NCBI RefSeq assembly: GCF_005503355.1
Contig: NZ_SCMK01000004.1
Location: forward strand, 1-64,000
DNA: 64,000 nucleotides
Origin: Sphingomonas sp. 1F27F7B
Lineage (GTDB): Bacteria > Pseudomonadota > Alphaproteobacteria > Sphingomonadales > Sphingomonadaceae
Direction: 5' to 3'
The notes below the pieces were generated by a model that saw nothing but the letters and a program-made list of their open reading frames with translations, was not told where the DNA came from and ran no database searches. Below, piece by piece: positions 33,947 through 42,978 of this stretch (position 1 is the first letter of the stretch; the number at the start of each line of letters is the position of its first letter). The translations under genes and the position numbers were made by a program.

Positions 33947-35023
33947 GTGGAGCATATCGATCGCCGCATGCTGATGATGGGCGTGGCCCTGCTGCCCGTC
34001 GCCGCCCGCGCCGCGGCATCCGGAAACGCGGCGGAAAGGGCCGGGCTCGACGCGCTGGTCCGCAAATGGGCGGACGAGCAGGGCTTCAGGGGCCTGATCG
34101 CGCTCGGCCGCAAGGGGGAAGTGACCGTCGGCAGCGCCCAGGGGCTCGCCAATGTCGAGACGCGGCTGCCGTTCGGCCTCGACCTGCCGATGGCCATCGC
34201 CTCGATTTCCAAGCGGATCACGGCAGTGGTGGCGATGCGGCTGGCCGAGCGCGGCCAATTGTCGCTCGATACCCCGATCGGCCGCTATCTTCCCGACTAT
34301 CGCAGCGACAATGGCGCAAAGGTCACGCTGCGCCACCTGCTCTCGAACAGCAGCGGCATCCCCAACCAGTTCGGCGCAGTGGTCCGCGCCCGGCCCGAGC
34401 TGTTCGGCAAGGACATGCCCACCCGCGAGGCGGTTTCGCTCTTCGCCTCGGGCGATCCGGTGTTCGCGCCCGGCACACGCTTCGACTATGCCCTGACCAA
34501 CTGGATCCTCGTGCAGGCGATCCTGGAAACGGTGTCCGGCGCGCGCTTCCCGGATCTCGTCCGCGCGCTGGTCACCACGCCGTTGCGCCTGCCCGCAACG
34601 CGCCTGGAGCATCTCAGCGGATCGCAATCCTATCGCACGCTCGATCCACCCACCGTCTGGACTTCCCCCGCGGCCGACTATCTCGCGGCCGGCGGCGGCT
34701 TCTACGGGACGGCGCGCGACCTGATGCGGTTCGCTCACCGGGTCTACAGCACGTCCTTCCTCACGCCCGGCTCACGGCGCGCGCTCACCATGATCGAAGT
34801 GGCGTCCGATCACTATGCGCTCGGCGGCCGCGTCCGCGAGGTGACGATCGCGGGAAAGAGCGTGCGCTGCGCCTGGGACACCGGCAATCGCGAGGGCTAT
34901 CGCTCGGTGCTCGGCCACCGGCTCGACGGCGAGGGCACGGTCGTGGTGCTCAACAACACCGGCTATTCGCAAAGGACGATGGACGAAGTCGCCGAAGCCG
35001 CGCTCCGCCTCCAAGCCGGATAG
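33947..35023 (+). CDS. Secreted serine hydrolase, class C beta-lactamase/DD-peptidase fold
   Basis: The 358-residue product starts with GTG, preferred over the ATG at 33968 because GAGGAG lies 8 bases upstream. An HIDRRMLMMGVALLPVAARA signal follows, possibly Tat-like. The beta-lactamase-type core has Ser86-Ile-Ser-Lys89 (SxxK), PIGRYLPDYRS and VTLRHLLSNSSGI, usual in the beta-lactamase-related esterase/peptidase family, and a C-terminal LGHRLDGEG in the place of the KTG-like box. The second motif, normally YxN, reads FDYALTN, so the Asn is not in its standard position. It is divergent from the LytTR regulator and probably controlled by it. A cell-wall or esterase role is more likely than antibiotic resistance. 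Confidence 0.85.
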   Translation: MEHIDRRMLMMGVALLPVAARAAASGNAAERAGLDALVRKWADEQGFRGLIALGRKGEVTVGSAQGLANVETRLPFGLDLPMAIASISKRITAVVAMRLAERGQLSLDTPIGRYLPDYRSDNGAKVTLRHLLSNSSGIPNQFGAVVRARPELFGKDMPTREAVSLFASGDPVFAPGTRFDYALTNWILVQAILETVSGARFPDLVRALVTTPLRLPATRLEHLSGSQSYRTLDPPTVWTSPAADYLAAGGGFYGTARDLMRFAHRVYSTSFLTPGSRRALTMIEVASDHYALGGRVREVTIAGKSVRCAWDTGNREGYRSVLGHRLDGEGTVVVLNNTGYSQRTMDEVAEAALRLQAG

Positions 35024-35076
35024 GCCCGGCATTCCGTCATTGCCGGCATCCGCATTTCCCGGAACTGGCAAGACGA

Positions 35077-35607
35077 TCAGCCATGGGGTCGACCGGCGAA
35101 GAGCGGTGCGAGCGTCACCGCGACGGCGCCGAGCAGAATCGCCGCCACTGCCGGCTCGAACTGGTCGGCGAGCCAGAAATAGGCGGCCAGGCTGCCCGAC
35201 ACGGCAATGGCGCCTCCCGCCAGCAAGGTGGCGGCGCGCAGCAACGGGCCGGCGCGGCGCGGCCAGCCATCGACAATCCGGCGTACCCGATCGAGCGCCG
35301 CCGCGGAGAAGCCCGCGGCTTCGGCGCGCGCGGCCTCGCCGGCATCGATCGCCGCGCCCTCGAGCCGATACAGGATGGCAAAGCGGCGGAGCGCCTCGAG
35401 CCGCGGATTGGCGAGACCGGGCACCCGGCGCGAACCGAACAGCATCGCTCCCAGTCGCTCGACCCGGCGCGGCGCGCGCAACGAGCCGCGGCCATCGGCC
35501 TGGGAAAGCTGCAGCGTGCGCAACTCGAGCGGGCTCAGCACGGCTTCGGCGCGCGCATTGCCGGCCATGCCCTCCAGCAGCGCGACCCGGCTGTCGAGAT
35601 ATGCCAT
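35077..35607 (-). CDS. Hypothetical protein with two C-terminal membrane segments
   Basis: The 176-residue product has a helical Arg/Ala/Leu-rich N-terminal part (MAYLDSRVALLEGMAGNARA) and two hydrophobic segments at about 123-142 and 150-169, followed by a short basic tail. An AGGAGG ribosome-binding site precedes the ATG. I do not recognise the family. It lies alone between the serine hydrolase and a divergent TonB receptor gene. Confidence 0.65.
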   Translation of the reverse strand: MAYLDSRVALLEGMAGNARAEAVLSPLELRTLQLSQADGRGSLRAPRRVERLGAMLFGSRRVPGLANPRLEALRRFAILYRLEGAAIDAGEAARAEAAGFSAAALDRVRRIVDGWPRRAGPLLRAATLLAGGAIAVSGSLAAYFWLADQFEPAVAAILLGAVAVTLAPLFAGRPHG

Positions 35608-35794
35608 TGCAAGATCCTCCTGTTCGGCAGGCCGCTATCTAGGGACGGCGCGCGCGGGGGATTAGGCCCGCGGACGGCATCGCTAGGTTTCCGCAAGTGC
35701 AACGATCCCCAGACGGAGCAACGGCACATTTCCCGCACTGCACCGCCCGCAAGCCCCCGGCGGCCAAATGGTGGGGGATCGGGACGAAAGAGCT

Positions 35795-35809
35795 TGATAC
35801 CTTATATCA
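35795..35809. promoter_or_regulatory. Candidate Zur-type operator
   Basis: TGATA-ccttа is followed by TATCA, a perfect 5-bp inverted repeat with a 5-base spacer, about 50 bases before a ZnuD-like receptor gene. AT-rich palindromes of this kind are typical Zur sites in alphaproteobacteria, but the match to any consensus is short. Confidence 0.25.
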
Positions 35810-35859
35810 TCGCGACTACCGCGACGCAGCAAGTTCCATGGTTCGGGGAAAATTCGTCG

Positions 35860-37974
35860 ATGTTGCGTTCGCTCCTGCTCGGCTCCGCCGCTCTGCTCGC
35901 CCTGCCGGCCCATGCCCAGACCGATATGGACGGCACGACCGCCGCGGCGCCGGCAAGCGATTCCGGCAGCCCGGCGACGGCGCCGCAGGACCATGACCAG
36001 CCGGGCGCCCAGATCGTCGTCACCGGCACCCGGGCCCGCAACACCGCCGACGTGCTGGGCGGCACCGCCGTCCTCGCCAAGGAAGAGCTCACGCGCGACC
36101 TGCGCCCGACGATCGGCGAAACGCTGGCGCAGCAGCCGGGCGTTTCGGCCTCGTCGTTCGGCCCCAACGCCTCGCGCCCGGTGCTGCGCGGCTTCATCGG
36201 CGCGCGCGCACCCCTGCTTACCGACGGCATCGGCAGCATCGACGTGTCGAACACCTCGGCCGATCACGCACCGATCATCAACCCGCTCACCGCCGACCGT
36301 ATCGAAGTGCTGCGCGGGCCGACCGCGCTGATCTTCGGCCCCTCGGCGATCGGCGGCGTGGTCAATGTCATCGACAGCCGCATCCCGCGCCGCATGCCCC
36401 AGGAGGCGATCCATTTCGACGGCATTGCCAGCTATGGCAGCGCTGCCAATGAACGCTCGGCCTCGGGCGCGGCGGATGTGCCGGTGGCGAGCAAGATCGT
36501 GCTCCATGCGGACGGCAGCTTCTCGCAGACCGGCGACCAGCGCACCGGCGGCTATGTCCTGTCGCCGGCGCTCCGCGCCCAGGCGGCGGCGAGCGCCGAT
36601 TCCGAGATCCGGGACCTGGCCGACCTCAAGGGCAAGGTGCCCAACACCGCCGCCAAGACCTGGGACGTGGCCGGCGGCGCCGCGATCATCGACGGCAACA
36701 ACAATCTCGGCTTCTCGGTCAGCCATTTCGACACCTTCTACGGTGTGCCGGTGCGCTATTCGCTCGATCCCTCGGTCGAGGCCGAGCAGGTGCGCCTGCA
36801 CGCGCAGCAGACCCGTGTCGACATCCGCGGCGAAGTCGATACCGGCGGCGGCATCTTCCGCCAGATCCGCACCCGCCTGGCCGCGGCCGACTACAAGCAT
36901 TCGGAGATCGCGGAAGACGGCACCATCGGCACCACTTTCTACAATCAGGGTTATGAAGGCCGGCTCGAGCTGGTCCAGGCCGCGCGCGGCGGCTGGGAAG
37001 GCATGGTCGGCGGCCAGTTCAGCCTGCGCGACATGCACGTCGTGGGCGACGAGAAGTTCCTGCCCAAGAATTCGGCGCAGCAATTCGGCCTGTTCACGCT
37101 CCAGTCGTTCGACCTCGGGCCGTTCAAGGCCGAAGCGGCGGCGCGCTTCGAGCATAATATCGTCGATGCCCAGGCCGATGCCGATATCGGCAACCCCGCC
37201 TATAACCGCACCTTCAACAGCTTCTCCGCCTCGCTCGGCGCAAGCTATGCTGTGGCCGAGGGCATGCGCTTCGGCGTCAACGTCTCGCGCGCCGAACGCG
37301 CACCGACTCCGGAGGAGCTGTTCGCCAACGGCCCGCACGCCGGGACGCAGGCGTTCGAGATCGGCAACCCGAATTTCGGCACCGAGAAGAGCTGGGGCGT
37401 CGAGGCGACGTTCAAGGGCTCGGGCGACGGCTTCGCCTTCTCGACCGCGGCCTATTACAACTGGTTCACCGGCTATATCTACGACACGCCGACCGGCGCC
37501 ACTCGGGACGACCTGCCGGTGTTCCAGTACAACCAGGCGAATGCCCGCTATTACGGCTTCGAAGCCGAAGGCTCGTTCCGCATCGCGCGCGTGAAGGATT
37601 TCTCGATCAACGCCACCGCGCTGGCCGATTACGTCCATGCCGAGATCGTCGGCACCGGCCCGGCGCCGCGCATCCCGCCGCTGCGCGTCAATGGCGGGCT
37701 CGAGGCGAGCTCGGACCGCTTCTCCATCCGCGGCGAGGTCGAGCATGTCTTCAAGCAGGACCGCATCTCCGCCTTCGAGACCCCGACCGACGGCTTCACC
37801 TTCGTCAACGCCTCGATCTCGTGGAAGCCCTGGGGCGCCGCGTCGAACACCAGCCTGATGCTCTCGGCGAACAACATCTTCGACGTCGAGGCCCGCCGGG
37901 CCGCGAGCGTGCTCAAGGATTATGCGCCGCTGCCCGGCCGCGACATCCGCGTGACTGCGCGCATCCAGATCTGA
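35860..37974 (+). CDS. TonB-dependent receptor, ZnuD-like
   Basis: The 704-residue outer-membrane protein has a signal peptide (LLLGSAALLALPAHAQ), a plug with IVVTGTRARNTADVLGG, LAQQPGVSASSFGPNASRPV, TDGIGSIDVSNTSADHA and EVLRGPTALIFGPSAIGG, and a barrel ending in RIQI. The combination of SSxFGPNASRP and ..DVSN.S.DHA in the plug is typical of the ZnuD/zinc-type branch rather than siderophore receptors. The His-rich loops seen in some ZnuD proteins are not obvious. The ATG follows a GGGGAA ribosome-binding site and an AT-rich palindrome. Zinc as substrate is inferred. Confidence 0.85.
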   Translation: MLRSLLLGSAALLALPAHAQTDMDGTTAAAPASDSGSPATAPQDHDQPGAQIVVTGTRARNTADVLGGTAVLAKEELTRDLRPTIGETLAQQPGVSASSFGPNASRPVLRGFIGARAPLLTDGIGSIDVSNTSADHAPIINPLTADRIEVLRGPTALIFGPSAIGGVVNVIDSRIPRRMPQEAIHFDGIASYGSAANERSASGAADVPVASKIVLHADGSFSQTGDQRTGGYVLSPALRAQAAASADSEIRDLADLKGKVPNTAAKTWDVAGGAAIIDGNNNLGFSVSHFDTFYGVPVRYSLDPSVEAEQVRLHAQQTRVDIRGEVDTGGGIFRQIRTRLAAADYKHSEIAEDGTIGTTFYNQGYEGRLELVQAARGGWEGMVGGQFSLRDMHVVGDEKFLPKNSAQQFGLFTLQSFDLGPFKAEAAARFEHNIVDAQADADIGNPAYNRTFNSFSASLGASYAVAEGMRFGVNVSRAERAPTPEELFANGPHAGTQAFEIGNPNFGTEKSWGVEATFKGSGDGFAFSTAAYYNWFTGYIYDTPTGATRDDLPVFQYNQANARYYGFEAEGSFRIARVKDFSINATALADYVHAEIVGTGPAPRIPPLRVNGGLEASSDRFSIRGEVEHVFKQDRISAFETPTDGFTFVNASISWKPWGAASNTSLMLSANNIFDVEARRAASVLKDYAPLPGRDIRVTARIQI

Positions 37975-38018
37975 CGGCGGCGGATCCTCCCCCCTCCCTC
38001 TGGGGGAAAGGATTGGCT

Positions 38019-38717
38019 ATGGCGGACCGGATGCATCCCGCTCCCGAAGCCACGCCCGCCTCGCGCCGCCTGCCCTGGCCGATCCTGATCGGCGCCGGCT
38101 TCGCATTGTTCCTGCTCGCGCTGATCTGGTTCGGGCACGAGCTGGTCGAGGGCGACGGCGCGGCGATGGACCGGGCGATCATGCTGGCGATGCGGAGCGG
38201 CGGCCATCCGATCGGCCCCGCCTGGCTCCCCTCGGCGGTGCGCGACGTGACCGCGCTGGGCAGCACCACGGTGCTGAGCTTCCTGGTGATGGTCAGCGCG
38301 GTCTTCCTCTGGCTCGCCGGGCGGCTGCGCACCGCGCTCCTCCTCGTCGGCGCCACTGCGCTCGGCTCGCTCACCGTGGAGACGATCAAGGCACTGGTCA
38401 GCCGTTCGCGGCCCGACCTGGTCGGGCGGCTGATGGAGGAGACCTCCAAGAGCTTCCCCAGCGGCCATGCCGCGCTGAGCGCGATCGTCTACCTCACGCT
38501 CGCCACCCTGCTCTTCCCGGTGCTGCCCGGTCGCCGCATCCGCGCCTTCGTGGTGATCGTCGCGCTGATCCTCACCGTCTCGGTGGGCGTGAGCCGGGTC
38601 TATCTCGGCGTGCACTGGCCGAGCGACGTCGCCGCCGGCTGGGCGTTCGGCGGCGCCTGGGCGATGCTGTGGTGGCGGATCGAGCTGATGCTGCTGGGCG
38701 GCCGTGCTCAGCCCTGA
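38019..38717 (+). CDS. PAP2-family phosphatase (membrane lipid or undecaprenyl-PP type)
   Basis: The 232-residue protein has about six membrane spans and the three-part PAP2 signature: KALVSRSRPD, FPSGHAALS and SRVYLGVHWPSD, holding the catalytic His residues. Such enzymes remove phosphate from lipid phosphates or undecaprenyl diphosphate on the periplasmic side. The ATG has GGGGGAAAGGA upstream. It follows the ZnuD-like gene by 44 bases and overlaps the convergent galE by 10 bases at the 3' end. Confidence 0.9.
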   Translation: MADRMHPAPEATPASRRLPWPILIGAGFALFLLALIWFGHELVEGDGAAMDRAIMLAMRSGGHPIGPAWLPSAVRDVTALGSTTVLSFLVMVSAVFLWLAGRLRTALLLVGATALGSLTVETIKALVSRSRPDLVGRLMEETSKSFPSGHAALSAIVYLTLATLLFPVLPGRRIRAFVVIVALILTVSVGVSRVYLGVHWPSDVAAGWAFGGAWAMLWWRIELMLLGGRAQP

Positions 38718-39706
38718 CGCTCGGCCAGCCTGCGTTCCCAGGCGAGCGCGTCCTTGACGATTCCCTCCAGGTCGTCGTGCTTCGGCCGCCAGGGCAGCGC
38801 CGCCAGGATCGCACCATTGTCCGCGACCAGCGCGTCGGGATCCCCCGCGCGGCGCCCCTCCAGCCTGCGCTCGATCGTCAGATTGGTCACCCGGTCGACC
38901 GCGTCGAGCACCTGGAGCACCGAGAAGCCGCGGCCATAGCCGGCGTTCAGCGTATGGCTCTCACCCGGCCGGGCGATGAGCAGGTCGAGCGCGTCGACAT
39001 GCGCGGCGGCAAGGTCGCTGACATGGATATAGTCGCGCACGCCGGTGCCGTCGGGCGTGTCGAAATCGGTGCCGAACACCGAGACATGGCCGCGCTTGCC
39101 CGTGGCGGCCTCGACCGCGACCTTGATCAGGTGCGTCGCCCCCGCCGTAGACTGGCCGCTGCGGCCCCGCGGATCGGCGCCCGCGACGTTGAAATAGCGC
39201 AATGCCGCATAGTTGATCGGATGCGCCGCGGCGACATCCTTCAGCATGATCTCGGTCATCAGCTTGGACATGCCATAGGGGTTGATCGGCTGCTTGGGGC
39301 TGTCTTCGCGCACCGGCACCTGCTCGGGAATGCCATAGGTCGCGGCAGTGGACGAGAAGATGAAATGCTTCACGCCCTCGGCCACCGCGCTCTCGATCAG
39401 CGCGCGGCTGGCCGCGGTGTTGTTGCGATAATATTTGAGCGGGTCGGTCACGCTCTCCGGCACCACCACCGAGCCGGCGAAATGCATGATCGCGATCACG
39501 CCATGCGCGCGGATCGCGGCGCGGACAGCCTTGTCGTCCTCGATGCTCGCCACCACCAGCGTCGCGCGCGGATCCACGGCCCAGTCAAAGCCGGTGACGA
39601 GATTGTCGACCACCACGACCCGCCAGCCCGCATCGAGCAGCGCCAGCACCGCATGGCTGCCGATATAGCCTGCCCCGCCCGTAACCAGCACCGTGCCTTC
39701 GCGCAT
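38708..39706 (-). CDS. galE: UDP-glucose 4-epimerase
   Basis: The 332-residue enzyme interconverts UDP-glucose and UDP-galactose. It has the Rossmann NAD motif VLVTGGAGYIGSHA at the N-terminus, the catalytic FSSTAATYG and YGMSK, and RYFNVAGADP and GVRDYIHVSDLA, all diagnostic for GalE. The ATG at 39706 is chosen because it begins right before the first beta strand; an upstream frame of 29 codons lacks family features. It is divergent from msrA. Confidence 0.94.
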   Translation of the reverse strand: MREGTVLVTGGAGYIGSHAVLALLDAGWRVVVVDNLVTGFDWAVDPRATLVVASIEDDKAVRAAIRAHGVIAIMHFAGSVVVPESVTDPLKYYRNNTAASRALIESAVAEGVKHFIFSSTAATYGIPEQVPVREDSPKQPINPYGMSKLMTEIMLKDVAAAHPINYAALRYFNVAGADPRGRSGQSTAGATHLIKVAVEAATGKRGHVSVFGTDFDTPDGTGVRDYIHVSDLAAAHVDALDLLIARPGESHTLNAGYGRGFSVLQVLDAVDRVTNLTIERRLEGRRAGDPDALVADNGAILAALPWRPKHDDLEGIVKDALAWERRLAERQG

Positions 39707-39771
39707 GTCCAACTCCGCATTGCTCTTGGCGCGCTCAATCCTATCTTTGCGCCGATAGCAAGGAGTTCGCG

Positions 39772-40317
39772 ATGACCATCGAGACCGCAACATTGGCCGG
39801 GGGCTGTTTCTGGTGCACCGAAGCCGTGTTCAACGACGTGATCGGCGTGCAGTCGGTCGAGAGCGGCTATATCGGAGGGACCAAGGAAAACCCGACCTAC
39901 AAGGAAGTCTGCACCGGCACGACCGGCCATGCCGAGGCGATCCGGGTGGGCTTCGATACCGACCAGATCAGCTATGGCGAGATCCTCGACATCTTCCTGG
40001 CGACGCACGATCCGACCCAGCTCAACCGCCAGGGCAACGACATCGGCACCCAGTATCGCTCGGCGATCTTCCCGCACTCGGCCGAGCAGGCCGCCGAGGC
40101 CGAGGCGGCGATCGAACGCGCCCGCCCCGACTGGCCGCAGCCGATCGTGACGAGCATCGAGACGCTGGGCGACTGGTGGCCGGCCGAGGATTACCATCAG
40201 GAATATTGGCAAGGCGACGGCCAGCGCAATCCCTATTGCCTGGCCGTGATCCCGCCCAAGCTGCGCAAGCTCCGCAAGAGCTTCGCCGCGCGGAGCCGGG
40301 AAGGCGCGACGGCCTGA
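39772..40317 (+). CDS. msrA: Peptide methionine (S)-S-oxide reductase
   Basis: The 181-residue enzyme repairs methionine-S-sulfoxide in proteins. It has the catalytic GGCFWCTEAVF with Cys12, and GYIGGTKENPTY, EAIRVGFD, HDPTQLNRQGNDIGTQYRS and AEDYHQEYW, which match MsrA closely. It stands alone, without msrB. Confidence 0.95.
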   Translation: MTIETATLAGGCFWCTEAVFNDVIGVQSVESGYIGGTKENPTYKEVCTGTTGHAEAIRVGFDTDQISYGEILDIFLATHDPTQLNRQGNDIGTQYRSAIFPHSAEQAAEAEAAIERARPDWPQPIVTSIETLGDWWPAEDYHQEYWQGDGQRNPYCLAVIPPKLRKLRKSFAARSREGATA

Positions 40318-40336
40318 CGCCGCGCCCCCCTTCGCT

Positions 40337-41068
40337 TCATTCCGCGGGCAGCGCTTCGCCTTCGATCGGCGGGCGCTTGCCTGCATCGGCACCCAGCGCC
40401 TTGTAGACGAAGCCGCCGATCAGGCCGCCGGCGATCGGCGCGATCCAGAACCAGACGAGCTGCTGGAGCGCGATGCCGCCTTCGAGCAGCGCCGGTCCGG
40501 TCGAGCGCGCCGGATTGACCGAGGTGTTGGTGACCGGGATCGAGATCAGGTGGATCAGCGTGAGCGCCAGCCCGATCGCGATCGGCGCGAAGCCGGCGGG
40601 CGCGCGGCTGTCGGTCGATCCCATGATCACCATCAGGAACATGAAGGTGAGCACCACTTCGATCACCATGCCGGCCTGGAACGAGAAATGGCCGGGCGAA
40701 TGCTCGCCGAAACCGTTCGAGGCGAGGCCGCCGGCATAGCCCGGCGCGCCGCTGGCGACATACCAGAGCAGGCCCGCCGCGATCACCGCGCCGATCACTT
40801 GCGCGATCACGTAGAGCGGGATGTCCCTGGCCGGGAAGCGACCGCCGGCCCACAGGCCGAAGGTTACCGCCGGATTGAGGTGGCAGCCCGAGATATGGCC
40901 GATCGAATAGGCCATGGTAAGCACGGTGAGGCCGAAGGCGAGGCTGACGCCCGCCAGCCCGATGCCGACATCGGGGAACGCAGCGGCGAGCACGGCACTG
41001 CCGCATCCGCCGAAAACGAGCCAGAACGTGCCGATCAGTTCGGCCAGCCCGCGTTGCACATTGCTCAT
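40337..41068 (-). CDS. aqpZ: Aquaporin Z-type water channel
   Basis: The 243-residue membrane channel has six spans and the two half-helix NPA motifs: [12 protein letters not shown] and [15 protein letters not shown]. An Arg follows the second NPA, as needed for the selectivity filter of water channels. The start at 41068 is supported by GAGGG upstream and by the normal length; the frame extends further but without membrane features. It is divergent from a HAD hydrolase gene. Confidence 0.95.
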   Translation of the reverse strand: MSNVQRGLAELIGTFWLVFGGCGSAVLAAAFPDVGIGLAGVSLAFGLTVLTMAYSIGHISGCHLNPAVTFGLWAGGRFPARDIPLYVIAQVIGAVIAAGLLWYVASGAPGYAGGLASNGFGEHSPGHFSFQAGMVIEVVLTFMFLMVIMGSTDSRAPAGFAPIAIGLALTLIHLISIPVTNTSVNPARSTGPALLEGGIALQQLVWFWIAPIAGGLIGGFVYKALGADAGKRPPIEGEALPAE

Positions 41069-41206
41069 GATCTTGCCCTCCTGCTGTATGCGGTCTCTCT
41101 CCCAAACCCCCAGACCTGCACGGATTTGTAAATCTTCGGCGCCCGGAATGCAAAGCGTGGCGGATCGCGGTTGCGGCGCGGCGCCGGCTGTGGTGAGGAA
41201 GCGGCG

Positions 41207-41863
41207 ATGACGCTCCCCGATCGCAGCTTCGCCGCCTTCCTGTTCGACATGGACGGCACGCTCGTGAACAGCATGGCCGTGGTCGATCGCGTGTGGCGCG
41301 CCTGGGCGGCACGGCACGGCATCGCGGCGGATCCGCTGATGGCGGCGCTGCACGGTGTCCGCGCGATCGAGACGATCCGCCGCTTCGCGCCGGCCGGAGT
41401 CGATGCCGAGGCGGAGACCGAAGCGCTCACCCGCGCCGAGATCGACGATGTCGACGGCCTGGCCGAGATCGGCGGCGCGGCGGCATTCCTCGCGCGGCTG
41501 CCCGCGGATCGCTGGGCGCTGGTCACTTCGGCGCCGCGCGCATTGGCGCTGCGCCGGCTGGAGGCGGCGGGGGTGGCGCTACCCGGCGTGGTCATCACCG
41601 CCGAGGACGTGGCGCACGGCAAGCCCGCGCCCGACTGCTTCCTCGCCGCGGCCGAGCGGCTCGGAGTCGCCATCGGCGATTGCCTGGTGTGGGAGGACAG
41701 CCCGGCGGGCCTAGCCGCCGCCGACGCGGCGGGCGCCGCGGCGATCGTGATCACCGAGACGCATCACCGCGCGCTCGACACGTCGCATCCGATGCGCGCC
41801 GACTACCGGGGCCTCGACGTGGAGACCGACGCGCAGGGCTGGCTGCGGCTGGTCGCCCGCTAG
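41207..41863 (+). CDS. HAD-superfamily sugar phosphatase-like hydrolase
   Basis: The 218-residue enzyme carries the HAD motifs: [12 protein letters not shown] (nucleophile Asp), [14 protein letters not shown] (motif II), and [17 protein letters not shown] with [16 protein letters not shown] (motifs III and IV). It resembles the beta-phosphoglucomutase/sugar-phosphatase subgroup. GAGGAAG precedes the ATG. The substrate cannot be told. Confidence 0.9.
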   Translation: MTLPDRSFAAFLFDMDGTLVNSMAVVDRVWRAWAARHGIAADPLMAALHGVRAIETIRRFAPAGVDAEAETEALTRAEIDDVDGLAEIGGAAAFLARLPADRWALVTSAPRALALRRLEAAGVALPGVVITAEDVAHGKPAPDCFLAAAERLGVAIGDCLVWEDSPAGLAAADAAGAAAIVITETHHRALDTSHPMRADYRGLDVETDAQGWLRLVAR

Positions 41864-42006
41864 GACGGCGGATGCGGGCCGGCTTGTCCGTGCAGCTCCG
41901 TCACACACGCCACCGGCAATCGCACGGTGAAGGTAGACGGCCCCCTGCCCTGGGCTTTCCAAACTTCCAGGCCGCGCGCCGAGGCCGAATCAGCCCGACA
42001 CGGCCT

Positions 42007-42921
42007 CTAATGCGCGGCGCGGCGCAGGCGGTCGTTGATCGCCACGCCGATGCCGGTCTCGGGGATCGGCGCGACGGCGATGGCGGGCGCCGCGCTGACG
42101 TCGGCGCGGTGAAGCGCGTCGAACAGGTTCGCCGCCGCTTCGGCAAGGTCGCCGCCGGCGGAGAGAGTCTCCGCGCCCGGCACCGGGCCGAAGCCGATCA
42201 GATATTCGCCGTCCCGGGCCTCGGTCGCGTGCAGCCGCACCGGCTTGGCGGGCGCATAATGGCTGTCGAGCTGGCCCGGCGCGGTGATCCTGCCTTCCGG
42301 CGCAGCGATCGCGAGCCCGAGATCCTCGGCGCCGAGCGGGCCGGGACGCAGGATCCGCGCACCGCTCACGATGGTCGATTCCACCCCCGCCGGGGTGGCG
42401 CCGTCGTCGATCACCAGCGGGATCCGCCCTGCCAGGCTTCTGGCGACATGCGCCGCGCGAGTCGGGCTGATCGCGCCGCTGGCATTGGCGGAGGGCGCCG
42501 CCAGCGGCTTGCCGCTCGCCGCCAGCAAGGCCTGCATCGCCCGGTGGCGCGGCACCCGGATCGCAATCGTGTCGAGTCCGGCGGTGACCAGCGAGGCGAT
42601 GCCGGCATCCGGGCGCAGCGGCAGCACGAGCGTGAGCGGCCCCGGCCAGAACCGCGTCGCCAGATCGCGTGCGCGCGCGTCGAACACCGCGATCCGCTCG
42701 GCCGCGGCGAGGTCGGGCACATGGACGATCAGCGGATTGAAGCTCGGCCGCCCCTTGGCCGCATAGATCCCCGCTACCGCGCGCGAATCGGTGGCGTCGG
42801 CGGCAAGGCCATAGACGGTCTCGGTGGGCACGGCGACGCATGCGCCGGTGCGAATCAGCGCGGCGGCCTCGGCGATCGCGGCCGTGCCGTAGGGTAAGAT
42901 GCGCGGAATTGTCGGGTTCAC
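42007..42921 (-). CDS. L-threonylcarbamoyladenylate synthase (Sua5 type)
   Basis: The 304-residue enzyme forms threonylcarbamoyl-AMP for the t6A37 modification of tRNA. The YrdC-like domain is clear: ACVAVPTETVYGLAADA, KGRPSFNPLIVHV, FWPGPLTLVLP, IAIRVPRH and APSANASGAISPT, followed by a C-terminal Sua5 domain with LDSHYAPAKPVRL. The GTG start at 42921 is uncertain because a GGAGG overlaps it; the open frame runs far upstream antisense to the acyl-CoA dehydrogenase, which is not real coding. The spacer to that divergent gene is about 57 bases. Confidence 0.93.
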   Translation of the reverse strand: MNPTIPRILPYGTAAIAEAAALIRTGACVAVPTETVYGLAADATDSRAVAGIYAAKGRPSFNPLIVHVPDLAAAERIAVFDARARDLATRFWPGPLTLVLPLRPDAGIASLVTAGLDTIAIRVPRHRAMQALLAASGKPLAAPSANASGAISPTRAAHVARSLAGRIPLVIDDGATPAGVESTIVSGARILRPGPLGAEDLGLAIAAPEGRITAPGQLDSHYAPAKPVRLHATEARDGEYLIGFGPVPGAETLSAGGDLAEAAANLFDALHRADVSAAPAIAVAPIPETGIGVAINDRLRRAAH

Positions 42922-42978
42922 CTCCGGCGAGCTATAGCGGCGGCAAGCAGACCACAAGAGAGAGGCCCTCGGAAGATC

